Source of the DNA: Metallyticus violacea
Taxonomy: Eukaryota > Arthropoda > Insecta > Mantodea > Metallyticidae
Direction of reading: 5' to 3'
NCBI GenBank assembly: GCA_030762175.1
Contig: CM060842.1
Coordinates: forward strand, 49,620,501-49,684,500
DNA length: 64,000 bases
The translations under genes and the position numbers were made by a program. Below the pieces are notes generated by a model. That model was given only the letters and a program-made list of their open reading frames with translations, had not been told where the DNA came from and ran no database searches. How positions within the stretch are numbered: the first letter of the stretch is position 1; each line of letters opens with the position of its first letter. Shown here piece after piece: positions 23,100 through 35,689 of this stretch.

Positions 23100-24635
23100 G
23101 GGACTTGCGAAGCAGATGTGACACACTAAGCCGAAGAGAAGTTCATATAGAGTTTCGTTTATAGCCTTAACCTTTAGCAATTTTCATTCACTTTTAAAAG
23201 TTTCTATCTGTTACTAGAGATGTAATGTGAAGACATTTCAGCACTGTATTTAAGTATGAATCTCTTAGAAATTTCTGCAAGTATATTTGAATTAAAACAG
23301 CTGATAGTAGTATATAATATGTTGGGTTGTTTAGTTATTATACTAAATTAATCTAAAGCTGCAAATGCCTTTTGTACAATTTAGAAATTCTTAAGAAAAT
23401 GTTTCTGTTAAGAAAATTGACTTCATTTGTAAAGCTTTAAAGTAACCAGGAAGTGTAAATCTAGGAAATAATGCAGCACATACATTTTACACTGTATCTC
23501 AGAAACTTATAAAGCTGTCAATGCGATGTTATGTATGCAAATTTGAAGTGTCGAAACTAGAAGTATTTAAATATAGCTATTTTTTTTTTATGAAAATCAA
23601 TACCAAAAAAATTTAATTTTTTTTTTTTTTTCAAAAGTTGAAAATTAATTTCTTTTCAAGCAACTAGCACAGATATTTTATTCTATTTCCCAGAATAGCA
23701 TGTTGTCTGCAGTTTAAGTATATAAAAATTCCAATTCCACTAATAGAATATAAGAAAATACATTATTATGTCACATTGTTTTCAGTTTTTTAATAAGATT
23801 TTATTTTGGTTTAAAATGTTTTAATAAACTTTTTATGTATATTAGAGTATTAACATTTACAGAGCATCTTTAGTTAAGTTTTCTTAATATCTCTCAAACA
23901 TTTCATATTGATAACTCTAAAAATATTCACAGATACTGTTGCATTATTTGCTAGATTACACTTCCTTAAAAGGTAGTGAAAGAAATGCAATATTTCTTTT
24001 CGGAGGATATTTAGTGCATAGTATGCATTGATGGTAATTATAGATGTTAATTTAATAAAACTGTTTTTAAATTGAATCCAATGATTGCCACTATACTTGT
24101 TATAATAACTGGGCAGAGAAAATGTGTAAGTTTAAATTTAAAAAAATAATAGTTTTGATCAATTTTGGTAAAGGTAATGTCAAAAGTAGTTTAAAAACTA
24201 CTAGTTGAGTAATAATACAACTTTTGAAAAAAAAAATGTTTGTGTATATTTCCGTATTTCATTTGCTTCCTAAATATGTATTTCAGTATTCTATACATAG
24301 AAGTGTTTAATTTCTTATTCTTCTGACATTATTCAGATGTTAGTATAACCACTACGAACATTATTTCGTACCTTTTTTTGATAATGAACTGAATTTTCAC
24401 GGAATTGAGGCATTGTTTGAGTTCCTAAAACAATGATTATAGTATTTTCAGATTTATTAAGGTATACAACCATGAAATAGATTCAATATGTACATTGCTT
24501 ATCTTAGAACATGTCCTGTATTGTTTGTGAAGGGAAACAAAACGGATATTCTCTCACGAAACTGAGATATGGTGGCTCAGTGATTATGTGATGCGTGCAG
24601 CACGCCTCATAAAGTTAATTTTTCTTTTCCTTATT
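23100..24635. other. No gene recognised
   Basis: Strongly AT-rich with A and T runs (23580-23636, 24228-24239). If the splice-bounded stretch at 24641 is real, this would be intron. Confidence 0.45.
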
Positions 24636-24640
24636 TTCAG

Positions 24641-24689
24641 GGATCGTGGAAAGATGAGTCAAAGCTTCTACTGCATGCAACAGACCACG
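24641..24689 (+). other. Candidate 49-nt exon with strong splice sites
   Basis: A long pyrimidine tract (TTTTTCTTTTCCTTATTTTCAG, 24619-24640) ends in AG at 24639-24640. Forty-nine bases follow, open in two of three frames, and then the donor ACG|GTAAAG begins at 24690. Read in one frame it gives GSWKDESKLLLHATDH; in another it contains an ATG with A at -3 (MSQSFYCMQQTT). This is the best acceptor-donor pair I found in the window. The encoded peptide is too short to recognise, and a chance pairing or non-coding transcript exon cannot be excluded. Confidence 0.35.
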
Positions 24690-24699
24690 GTAAAGAACG

Positions 24700-26040
24700 T
24701 AAATCATGCAAGTAATAAGGGAGTTAATAAGTAGAGTTAATAAGCTTTTTACATGGCTTTATTTAATGAAATGCAAATAATAGGAGTTAAATAACATGTT
24801 TAATTCGATTAGTAGTTTTAATTCCGGTAAGCTTTTTAAATGTGTTTTCCATCGTTAACGTTCGGATTTATTATTTCGACAAACAACTCCAGATATTTTG
24901 TATTTTAATATTAATGGATAGGAAGACCAGTAGTATTATACAGGGAGTTAATGAACTACATCGAAATAAGTGAAGGTGTCTAAGGCAGGTAATTTGAGAT
25001 AAAAAACGCTGTGGCCTGTCTGTTCAAATTTCGAAGCTATGGCTATGTTTCTAAAGCGTCAGTACGCCACTGGCTGATGAAGATGCCCCTCCAAAGCATA
25101 ACATACGATAACAAAGGGAGGTTCCAGAACAGAACGTGTCTCTTTGTTATGATGTTAGTTATTAAGTAAAAAGTAGTTATTTGTTTTCGAATTCGGGTCT
25201 CGTTCATCACTTTTTCCCCCCCCCCCCCCCTTTTCTAATTGGGTCTAATTATACACGTTTTAAGTTGATGTTTCAATGTATACCTTAAATCTTAACATAT
25301 CAATTCATGTACTTACAAATAAGAATCGTGTCCTGTTATTGTTAGGTAAATTAAGTTTTAGGCATCATGTTAGTACTAAGCTTATTAGCCATTTTATGTT
25401 TGTAATGCATTTATTGTTGAGAAAGAGAATTAAACGTGAAAACATTAAGTAAATTTCATTTATAATTCTTTAGTGTGCATATCGCAGCATTTCATATTAA
25501 ATAAAAAAGCAATTGAACCCGCGGCCTGCGGAACATCGCCTTTTCCGTTCTGCATTATGCCACACAAGCTGTTAAACAGCTCCCTCTGGAGTAGGCCACA
25601 TAATAATATATGTTCAGTGTCGCACTGTCAAATAATTAGTTGGAGATTTGAGGGGTTTTTATGACTCTAAATTTTGAAAACGCTGATAAAGAGCTGCGGG
25701 AAATCTATATTTTTATTTTTAAATACATTCTAAACCAATTTTTCTCCCGGCTTGGCTTTAACATCGACTTATCAGCATCTGGTACCTTAATGTTTAATAC
25801 CATAAAGCTGTGTTATGTTTAGTTTTGGACCATGCATTGCCTATCTCAAATTGCTTATATTCGACATCTCTATATTATCTGAAATTATTTCAGTGTAGTT
25901 CATTAACATCCTGTATATGTATAAAGTGGCATATTTTTTTTATTAGTTTGCTAGCAATTTATTTAAAAACCATTATGTAATGTTGTATCATTCGCGAATA
26001 ACAGATGGATAATATACTATGAGAAAAATTGAGCTACTGA
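24700..26040. other. No gene recognised; possible tRNA-like remnant
   Basis: AT-rich sequence with a poly-C run (about 25217-25231). Near 25505-25560 the complement reads GCGGGTTCAATT preceded by tRNA-like spacing, possibly a decayed SINE head on the minus strand, but no body can be followed. Confidence 0.35.
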
Positions 26041-26041
26041 G

Positions 26042-26043
<2 letters not shown>

Positions 26044-26097
<54 letters not shown>
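26044..26097. repeat. (ATT)n microsatellite
   Basis: Uninterrupted ATT trinucleotide tract of about 54 bp. Confidence 0.95.
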
Positions 26098-26099
26098 GT

Positions 26100-27660
26100 G
26101 GTAGTATTCTTCACTTTCCCTTTCGCTCTTTACTTTTTATTCATTATGCATCCATATTACTACCTCTATTGTGTGAAATTTTATTGTAATTGCTTATTTT
26201 TAAAGCCCTTTTTCTAATGACTAATATTCTACCTTCTTTATTTACGAATATTGAAAAAGTTGCTTATACTAACAAATGTTTGATCACTTCTCATGACGCG
26301 TTTCCGCCATCTTACTCTAGGTATAAGATGCATCACAGAAAAGGAATTTCAAACTTTTGGGACTGTTTGATGCTTCTCATCTCCATATGAAAACTGTCAC
26401 CACATCACTTTCTAGATCGTCCAACCTGTATCAATTGATCATTTCAGCATTTATAACACCAACATATTCCATCTTCAAAGTTACCTTGATCTTCTGCTTT
26501 AATTCATGCTCTGTCTCTACTTCAATCTGATGATATATTGTTCAGGCATTTTCTCAATTCACATTCAATTAAATAATCTTGACAGTTTTCTCTATTTCGT
26601 TCATCCTTTTTATTAGATAAAATATTTGTAGTTCGTTTCCAACATGAAGGTTTTTTTTAAGTTAAAAAAGTGTGATAAGTGCTTATGAATACCTCACAAA
26701 ATAAAATCTGGTAGCAAGGAGGAATCGCGAAGTATGTAAATGAAAATCGGTACTTAATCAAGAGGTCCACTGAGTGGTAAATAAGGAGCTATGAGCGTCC
26801 TCGTTTTAAGATATCATGAAGATATCATATACTGTTTTAAGTGAAGGCTGCTAGTGTTACCTTTAGAAGAAATGTCATAGTTAGCACTATTTATGAAATA
26901 CGCTTATATATATTTATTTATTATTGTGTCGAAAAGTTAACACACGCCTTTATTCTACAAAAATCTTATTTCAGCAGTTTCAGTTGTTCTATCTTTTGCC
27001 ATGTTCAGAGTTCAAATTTTTGCATATTTTTAAAATTCAATAAGAATTTTATGTCTAGCAATTTACATCCTGGTATAGCTTCTCATTCATACTAAGTCGG
27101 TTCATTTATATTTTAGTGATAAATAATCAAAAGTGTGTATCTATTAATATTTTAAACAAAATCATATTTAGCGTAATTTTTTCTCCATCTGTACCGTCAA
27201 ATCTAACTTTTTAAGTGTGTAAATTAATTTACTTCTTCTATTATAGCATTTCGAGTTTCTATTTATCGAATATTTATTTAAAGGAGATTTATTCTCGTAT
27301 TAAATCCTTTGACATTTGATCGTGTTAAAAATACTGATAACATCTGCAACAACTTTACATTTTTAAGGGGATAACGTTTTTACTGTCATGTGCTAATTGT
27401 GAAAATGTTGTTTTGGGTCTATTTTTTTGGCTATGAAAGCGAGATTAAGTGTCTCAGCTTACCTTCTAGCTTGAAATTAGTGATAGATATGAAACATGTT
27501 TTTGTAAGGTATGCGTTTATCTTAATTGATTTTAATATTAAACAACTTAGTTTAATAACTTCGTGTTCTGAATTAGACTTCACTTACACCTAGTGTGTTT
27601 CACAACTATTATTTCAGTGTACCTCAAAAACGGGTGTAATATTACGCTATATAAAGCATT
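26100..27660. other. No gene recognised
   Basis: AT-rich DNA with many short hydrophobic frames (26190-27593) that carry no domain. Confidence 0.5.
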
Positions 27661-27662
27661 TA

Positions 27663-28767
27663 TAAGAGGGCTGTTCATAATTTCGATAATCTTTCTCCAA
27701 ACAGTCCCCGTTGGATCTAATGCACCTGTCCCAGTGCTTCTTCCAGGCTTCAAAGACATGCTGGAAACCGCATGTTCTTCAGAATCGCCTCCGCAGCCTT
27801 CACCACTGCTTCTGGTGATGGAAAATGCCTCCCACAAAGATTATTCTTCAATTTAGGGAAAAGAAAAAAAAGGATCTGAGCTAAATCTGAGAGACACACT
27901 TCAAAGAGAATTTTGTGAAATATTCGCAGCAACTTTGCAATGTGCGGCCGTGCATTATCGTGGTGCAGCATCCATCTTGTTGCACGGAAATGTGCCCGTT
28001 TGCGTGTGTTATGGCCTTACAAAATTTTCAGGGCATCTCCGTAGCAATTGTATATGTAGGTACGATATTGGTAAACCTTTCCTTGAATATCGAAAGATGA
28101 GATGGCCATAACTTTCTCAGCAAAAGTCGTTGCACTTTTGCGTATTTTGGGGTTGTGATGATGGAGATTTGCACACAGAGCTTTGCTGTTTGTCTCAGGA
28201 TGGAAATTATGTAGCCAAGTTTCATCAGCAGTGATTACTTCCGAAAGAAACTCCACATCTTTCTGTAACGTCTTCAACTGCATGCGAACGTCTTTTTGTT
28301 CTGCATTCAGAAGTCTTGAAACCCACCGTGCACGTCTCATGTTCAGTTTTTACGTGTGGCTGATTGTTTTTCAGAATTTGTGAGATTGTTCCTAAGGTTA
28401 TTTGACGATCCTCTCTCATAATGACAACAGCGGTGTTAATGTTTTCTTCTGTTAGAGCACAAAATGGAGCGTCCGGTGCCTTGAAATTGATGCCTCCCCT
28501 CTTTAAACATTTTAAATCGTCTTGGAGTTTGTTCTCCGTATAGCACAATAAGGAAGAGAAAGCTACCCTTAGGCCTCTGTATCATTGTATAGATATCTCA
28601 CACCTTGCGCATCTCTTAACAGGCGGGAGCCGAAATTGACAATACTGAAACAACGCACCACTTGTACATTACGCACTAAGTTAACAAAATGTTTTAAAGA
28701 TAAATTTTAGCGTGAGAAACTATGTCTGTACAAAATTATGATCACTCTTTATTGAGCAACTCTCTTA
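27663..28767 (-). mobile_element. Mariner-like transposon, deleted and frame-shifted
   Basis: The left end TAAGAGGGCTGTTCATAATTTCG is matched in complement on the right by TAAGAGAGTTGCTCA, then, after about 14 extra bases, ATAATTTTG. The minus strand carries the transposase in three frames: ALTEENINTAVVIMREDRQI...LGTISQIL (DNA-binding region, about 28460-28370); RARWVSRLLNAEQK, then ITADETWLHNFHPETNSKA with the first catalytic Asp intact; MLHHDNARPHIAKLLRI with the second; and DLAQILFFLFPKLKNNLCGR where the third catalytic Asp is replaced. The length of about 1.1 kb is short for the group, showing internal loss. It belongs to the same HTH_48/mariner group as 19673-20953, but its termini differ, so it is a separate family. 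Confidence 0.85.
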
Positions 28768-28769
28768 AT

Positions 28770-30860
28770 TATAGGTTACTGAAGCGATAGTTAGATTCTA
28801 GAGTAAGCGAAATACTCTTGAAATGATGAAACTGTTGTTTGGAACATAAAAAAAGGTTTTTCAATTAGCCTTGAAGTTTGGCCACAATCGCAAAAGCAGA
28901 CTAAATAATATTTGTTAACCGTTATCTGTTCATGAATATATCAGGCAAGTTCTTACTTGCATGCTCAGTATAAGCAAGGCTGACATGTTCAGCCCTGTTT
29001 CCAAAGTTAATATCTGAGATAAACTTAATCTGGTGACGACACTGCATATCACATCTAGTAACAAAGTTGGTATATCTAGAAGAAAGGCATGAGACTTTTA
29101 AACTATTATCTTACTTTATTCTTAAATCTGGTGCTAACGATAATTCTTCAATCAGAGTCTTGGGTTCGATAGTTGTTGGTCTCTCTAGCGGTATGTGAAT
29201 ATGAACTTATAACAGCTGGAACGAAATCTACCTAAAATATACTACCCCATTATGAGGGCTAGAGAGGGCTAAGTCCTTTACACGCGTGTTTTCTGAATTG
29301 CACTACTGCACGTGTTTTCATCTGCCTATATCATATAGTTTGTGTACTTTAGTTTGCTCCATAACTATTTACTTATTTTTCTTAACTTCTGCAAGGATTG
29401 GGCCTTTTCACCTGTTCCGACTTAAAGATTCTGGCATTAGCTGCATGATTTCTACTGCTTATGTATATCGCAATCTTAATTACTATAACAATCACTCATG
29501 CTTGCCTGACTGAACATACACAAAAGTATTTTAGCAACGCAAAAAGCATTATCCTGGTTTTCATGGCTTAAAATATAAACTTTATTTATAATTTATTTTC
29601 TTTACATTCAATCCACACAAAACTAAATGAAACAACTACTTCATGATTCACGTTAAACTTCTAGCCTACCATCTAACAACTTACTCGTTGCTGGAAAGTA
29701 TCTATATGAGAGCATTGTTATTCATAAGTAACTGTTTAATATTGAAATAACTGCAAGTTTTTCCATAGTTAATATAATATGACTGTTTTGTTGTTTAACT
29801 ATAATTAATGATAATATTTTGTAAGGCAATAATAAATAATCAGTTTCATAAACTTAGAGGCAAACTTTTCTAGGAGTGTAAGCGACGAAAGGTGATGTTT
29901 CCGGTGGTGCATGCACATAACGAACTCATATGGACAAGAGGCTCCTGCTACCGCTTCCTCTCACCTCCTATGTTCAAATTACTCCACAAACTTTACACCA
30001 CGACACTAGATTTTTTTGTATATGTATAACAAATAAGAAAGGATAATGTGGATTATTTATTATGTAGCTTATTACGTATTTTGGGGGGAAAATGATGTGG
30101 CATGTTTTTACATGTTTCTGTTTTTTTTTTTTTTTTTTTTTTTTTTTTGTTGAAATTTTCAGACATAAATCCTAGTTTCACATATGGAAAGTAGAGCTGG
30201 CGGTTTGTTTTATTTCCTGGTTAATATTAATAGTTACCTCACTGGCTCTTGATTCAATTATTAATCTAGACTTCATAATATACATGTTTATAATTACTAT
30301 AATCAAATGTGTTGGATATCCTTTTCCCTCCAATTTAGTTCATAGTTTATATCTTAAAATCTCATCAAAGGTCTTCACGGAGTCAACAACTCATTTACCA
30401 CTGACGTACTTCATAGTCAAAGCGCGGAGCACCTACAGTTCAACGTACAAGAGATTTTCTCCCAGCTCTCCGTTCAAAATGTTTTGCATCTTCTCGTAAT
30501 ATTGATAAAAGTTAAACTGTGCAAAGATAAACAAGACACCCAAAAGATCTTTTAACATCTACTTGTATAATCTATAACAAAAATAATATTTTATTTGTTT
30601 CATATAAAAATTGGAACACTATTAAAATACTTAAACAGTTGTGTTTGCACTTTTACATACTCAACACTTTCATTAGCCTATCTCCTATTCATATTCATCT
30701 ATATATTGCTTTGCTTATCCCTTCACCACTCACATTCATCCTCCCCATTCGGTTCATTACACTTCGTGTTTTCTTTCTCGTGACCCGAGATCTTGTTCTT
30801 TGTCTACAGAAATCATTAGCTATCCGGCATTACAAGAACTCGTGTAATGCTCTATAATTA
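28770..30860. other. No gene recognised
   Basis: AT-rich DNA with a poly-T run of about 29 at 30120-30148 and pyrimidine-rich stretches at 30650-30780. Open frames there are hydrophobic by composition. Confidence 0.45.
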
Positions 30861-31246
30861 TCGTTAATGTCGTGTCTCTGCGTCGGCATGCCATGCCATT
30901 CCTTCCATTTTCCTGCTACTTGAGCTAAACGCCACATTTCTGTACGTTCCCATCCGCCTGAGATGACGTCGAAATGTAACATGGAATAATTACAGTAACG
31001 TGAGCCGTGGGTGTGTTCAGTGACCCGCTCGTTTGGTTCAAGGTTCCTGCCATAACCTCTGCTTTCTGTCACCCTCAGTAGTGCTGCAATCTGGAGGTCA
31101 GCATGAGAAAATGTTGTTTCATCAGGCGTGAGATTTCTGCATGAACTGGAAATCGCATGCATAATAATTAACTTGCAGCATTTCATACATGTGTATAAAT
31201 ATAACATTAGTGAGGAAAACAAATTTGTTACCCCTATAGTCAACAC
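30860..31246 (-). other. Unrecognised open frame in a GC-richer patch
   Basis: A minus-strand frame of 138 codons ends at 30830. Its C-terminal part (about residues 40-130) has mixed, protein-like composition (DETTFSHADLQIAALLRV; GWERTEMWRLAQVAGKWKEW) and sits in a patch clearly less AT-rich than its surroundings. I do not recognise a domain. It could be a fragment of an old transposon protein, a host exon or chance. The first 35 residues are hydrophobic and Cys-rich and look like noise. Confidence 0.2.
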
Positions 31247-31249
31247 TAT

Positions 31250-32088
31250 GCTTTATAAGAAATATACAAGTTAATAGTTCGTTACAAAATCTTTGGATTT
31301 TTTTTTATTCTGCAATACTTATATCCTGATATCTTGTTTCTACATCAGGACATAATACTCCAGATTTAATTTATTTATTCCTCTTATATCTTTCAATACA
31401 ATTAAAATTAACAGGTTTTAAAATCTACACTACTAATACTATAACTAAACAAAATTAAAACTTCAATAAACTAAACCGGTACTGGAATCCAGCACTACGG
31501 CTGTTTACTATAACTTATAATTATATCTACAATTGCAGCTGGTACCCAGTAGCAATGATTACATTTAAAATTAATTAATTTACAATTTTTATCCAATTTA
31601 AAATATGCATCTTCATTTCTTATAACGCTCGGTATCCGGGCTGCTCCCCACTGGAATTCCTGGCATCAGGACCTGAACATCAATGGAGTTGCTGCCGGTC
31701 TCAAGTAGCAGCTATACTGGACCATGGTGTGTTGACAGTGCAGTTTCCTTTTCTTCTCTCCTTCTCTTAATCTCTGTCTACTTCTTCTCTCAACTGCTTC
31801 GTTTCCGACCGAAAACTGCCATTATTCCTTTCTTCAGTCAATCCTTCTCTCTTCCTCTAATTAAAATTGAGTGTTATCTTCTTTATCATCTTTTTCTTCA
31901 ACTAATTCTAGTTGTAAATGTTTTTCTTGCCTTTCCCTGATTCTCTGGGATCTTTTAGGGGGATGTACGATTTATGAAGTTTTAATGTTTTCTCTTGTTT
32001 GTTTTTTTGCTGTTTTTATACTCCTCTGCCATTTTTCATGGTGTTTTATTTGTTAGCTCGTCCAATGCCCTAAAATCATCATTGTCTC
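31250..32088. other. Pyrimidine-rich non-coding stretch
   Basis: The region 31735-32060 is strongly C/T-rich on the plus strand (TTCCTTTTCTTCTCTCCTTC and similar), giving misleading open frames. A short GC-richer patch (31625-31730) precedes it. This could be part of a decayed retroelement, but nothing proves it. Confidence 0.35.
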
Positions 32089-32089
32089 T

Positions 32090-33017
32090 CATATCAATTA
32101 AATGAGATACAGAAGTGGACTCGCTATGAAACGTGTCGCATAAAACTGGAGAGATTTCAGGAAGAAGGGGGTGCCATGTTAAATCGCATCATTGCAATTA
32201 ATGAAACTTGGGCAGGGGTGTATGAACCAGAACAAGTGTAGTGAAAGGCGTCACCCTGAGTCACCAAGCAAACATAATTTTCGCCAAATTGCTTTTCCAA
32301 CAAAAGGCATGGTCATTCTGGCGTATGACAGTCAAAGTGTGCTTGAATGTCATTCAATGTATGAGGGGTCAATGTGGATGCCCAGTATTACAGGTTTTTT
32401 TTGGTGTCACAATTGCGTCATGCGGTACGCACCATGTGACCAGAATTTTTGAACAAGTCATTATTCTCCACGATAATTCGACAGTTCACACAATCGACAG
32501 TGTCAAGTGTTTTTTACAGCAGTGGGGATGGGAAGTTCTTACAATCTTGCCATATTCATCCGATCTCAGCCCCCGTGATTATCATCTCATCCCCAAAGTG
32601 AAAAACCTATTGCTGGAGAAACGTTTTGCTAACAAACCGGACATTTTGACAGCATTTTGGCGTAAGGTGGCTCACGTTCGCAACTCATATGCAGCAGATG
32701 GTATTCAACGCTGGCAATGAGCCATCGAGTACTTGAAGACTACTTCGAAGGTTGCTAGACACCACGGATTACCTGGGACACTCGTCCTTGCAACGTTGTG
32801 TAAGTATTTGTGGGTAATTTTTGCTCATGACATAATAAACCAATGTTTTCCACTTGCCTCTGTTTTGCTTCTTCCCTAAGAGGGCCCGCCTACATGCAGC
32901 CATCCGTTGGTGGCACCACTTGGCAGTAAATTACATATACTTTCAATCGTATATCTTAGATTTTTCGTGTTATCACTTGTTCGCGAGTAAAAAAAAAAAT
33001 AGATGCCATTACTTATA

Positions 33018-33020
<3 letters not shown>
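32090..33020 (+). mobile_element. Mariner-like copy, 3' two-thirds with right terminus
   Basis: Begins where it aligns with the transposase linker of the copy at 51484-52345 and ends in that copy's terminal inverted repeat read in complement: CTTTCAATCGTATATCTTAG then ATTTTTCGTGTT (32941-32972). Catalytic blocks visible are IILHDNSTVHTIDSVKCF (second Asp) and LPYSSDLSPRDYHLIPKVKN (third Asp, intact). The first catalytic block and N-terminus are missing or decayed. The C-terminus ends RNSYAADGIQRWQ near 32718 followed by a TGA. 5'-truncated and therefore dead. Confidence 0.8.
32241..32720 (+). pseudogene. Mariner transposase catalytic C-terminal fragment
   Basis: Open frame of 159 codons. Residues about 10-70 cover the region between the first and second catalytic acidic residues (KLLFQQKAWSFWRMTVKVCL). 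About 73-90 hold HDNSTVHT, and about 103-122 hold PYSSDLSPRDYHLIPKVKNL, the hallmark block with the third Asp 34 residues from the second as in mariner. It ends at the expected C-terminus. The start Met is arbitrary; the real protein began well upstream. Confidence 0.75.
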
Positions 33021-33060
<40 letters not shown>

Positions 33061-33066
33061 TCTCTC
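33021..33066. repeat. (TC)n microsatellite
   Basis: TC dinucleotide tract of about 46 bp with one interruption, adjoining the transposon end. Confidence 0.95.
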
Positions 33067-33069
33067 AGA

Positions 33070-34125
33070 CATATATATATTCTTTGTTTACAAATGACAT
33101 GAAATACATTTATTTTTACAGTATGTGATTTGAGACTAAGGAATAATATACGCAAATGTGTTCAAATACGCCCCTACTTAATCAGTTATCGCTGTTTCAA
33201 AGTTGCGGTAAATTCCATTACGTCACTTGTTGATTTAAATCATAACCCCCTATATATTTAAAGAAATACCAGTTAAACATTCATTTTACGTACTATACTA
33301 TTTTGGCATGATTAAATGCAATAGATTAAAGAAAGAAGAAGCATTTGAGAGTATTTCGAAATCCTTCCAGTATGTAAAAACCTTTCCAACATAGTCTTTT
33401 GAATGCAGGTACTTTATGGCAAAGTGGTTATAAGGCACGAAGAACTAACAACAAAAAATAGACAAATGGGAACGAATGAAAAAATTCAATTAACAAAGCG
33501 TAAGCAACAGGAAAAGAAAGAAGGGGGGGGGGATGGAGACTAGAAATGTGTCAAAGACATTTAAACGGTAAAATTTACTATAAGATGGAGAATGCCCGCA
33601 GTGAGGGATGGCGGGTCTTTTCATTGCTGTTTAAAATTACATTTAATGCGTTGTACAGAGCCAGAGCGCAGTCGCATGCATAACTCTTATCACGTGGAAT
33701 ATTTATGAAGGTTTACGCAGCAATAGATGCCATGTAAGTCACGGTTGCTTTAATGGCCTCATCTGAGAACGTCTCTTGAATTTCTGAGAAGACAAAGAAT
33801 GTGTATTTTCTCAAACCTCAATATGCGTGGTTAATGGTGCATTGTTGTTTATGTCGAATATCTGTCTTAGGAGGCATTCTAGTTAACATGGATGAGAGGT
33901 TGCCGCTGTCATCCTTTCTAATGGCTTGTTTCTTTAGAGCTTGACCAACTCCGGGAAATTCCTATGAAAAGTCCGATCTTTTTATTGATTTCGTTGGGAA
34001 AAGTAATAGCTCTTACATTATACAATAATTAGAGTTACCTGCTCTATTACAAGTAATTATATACATATTTATATGTATAATTTTGTTCTCTTTTACCCTT
34101 CAGAAGAAGATATAAAAATATCATT
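33070..34125. other. No gene recognised
   Basis: AT-rich DNA with a poly-G run at about 33524-33532. No coding or RNA signal. Confidence 0.5.
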
Positions 34126-34130
34126 ATGGG

Positions 34131-34390
34131 ACCGCCACTGGTGACCAAGATCTTGGCGTGGACTCCTGAGCGGGAAGTCTGGGGTTCGATTCCCACCAGA
34201 ATCGTCCTTGATTGTATTTTTTCTTGGTTTTCCTCAATCCTCATGAATATCAAATACCAGGGACTTCTAAAGACTTGGAACGCTTCTTTTCTTAAAAAAA
34301 ATCCTTTCCTTCATTTCATCTCATGTTTCATCAGTGTCCAACGCCTGTGATGCCTCAGTAAGTTAAAAGGGGGCGTTAAACACTACTAAA
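34131..34390 (+). repeat. SINE family A copy, plus strand
   Basis: Head ACCGCCACTGGTGACCAAG with box B GGGGTTCGATTCCCACC (34182-34198), body TCTTGGTTTTCCTCAATCCTCA, and tail TGATGCCTCAGTAAG, GGGGGCGTTAAACACTAC. Nearly full length. The overlapping open frames on both strands are repeat-derived. Confidence 0.85.
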
Positions 34391-34394
34391 AATG

Positions 34395-35685
34395 ACTATA
34401 TGGCTCAGTGAATTATTTTAAATTATAAAAGGCTAAAGTACATAAAAACTACTGCACAGATGAGAATAGTAATATATTTAGATGAAAAAAAAAACTTATA
34501 CATATCAACGTGCCATGATTTTAAATTCTGCAAAGTTGCATTCGGTAATCATATGATAATTTTACACATAATTTTTTAATTAACCATGGATTTAATCACA
34601 AAATGTATTATAAGGGTTTTATTAATTTACATGTGCTCTATCGTTCCCTTGAATTTACCTGGTTATTTCACTTCCACGCAGTTGATTATCTGACTTCAAA
34701 TGTAAGTGACTTTGAGATCTTTCTAAAGAGTGGAACGGTTTCTTTTAACATGAAATTTTAGCCGTTTTCAAGAAACGTGTCATTCATCAAACAGCATTAT
34801 TATGAAGCAGTGACGCCAAGGTACTTGATAGTTTTCCGAGCCTCGAGCACTTTGGAAAACTAATTATTATATTTTCCGTTTTAATGTCAAGTACTTCAAT
34901 ATATAAACGTTGACTGTAAAGTACAACATATGCGTAATATTTATTATGACACTAACATAACTCTATGTTAACTCAAAAATATACTTTCGTAATAAATAGG
35001 GTATATCGAATCAATAGTAGTTTTACAGGACCATTATCACTTCATTATTCTTAACATCTTTTATCCTAGAATATAACAGATAATTACAGATGTATAAAAT
35101 TGCATATAATTCAGAAAATTCTTTTAAAAATCTAATTTAATTTAAAATGAGTCAACAACCAAAAAAAAAAAAAAAATCCTAAAAAATTCTAAACACTGGT
35201 ACATAAAACATGTGACTTTTCGGATAACTGTTTTATTCTTTGTAGGTGATATCAGTAACGGTTAACTATGTTGGCTAGAATACTTAGTTATCCGAAATAT
35301 CACATCGGTGAGTTTGTATCACATTTTAAATCCCTGTTCATAAATTAATGTTTTCAAATATAATAAAATATCCATAACAATTGCTGTTTATGCATTGTTT
35401 GAGGGAAAATAACATTTATGTTGATAAAACATTACAAAATGTCTAATATAAGAAACTAAGAACTTAAGCCAGGATCTCTACATTAATGAAAAAAGACCCC
35501 AATACCATTGAAACATTTTATCTGCAATGTCACAATTTGAACAATATGGTCGTTTATTTCAAGATGAGTAAATGTATTTTCGAATTCCGTTTTCCTTTCC
35601 ATATAAAAAGACAAAAAAGCTATGTACATAGCCCGAACAGAAACTATCTGGACAACCTAAGAAGGTGATTCCTGACAGGAAAAGG
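34395..35685. other. No gene recognised
   Basis: AT-rich sequence with a poly-A run at 35160-35176; nothing supportable. Confidence 0.5.
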
Positions 35686-35689
35686 AACA

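Noticed and set aside
31683..32056. Hydrophobic frames suggesting a membrane protein
   Set aside because: They arise from a pyrimidine-rich tract, which encodes Phe/Leu/Ser in any frame.
33021..33070. Acceptor-like CTCTCAG after a pyrimidine tract
   Set aside because: It is the end of a (TC)n microsatellite followed by TA-rich DNA; not a credible splice site.
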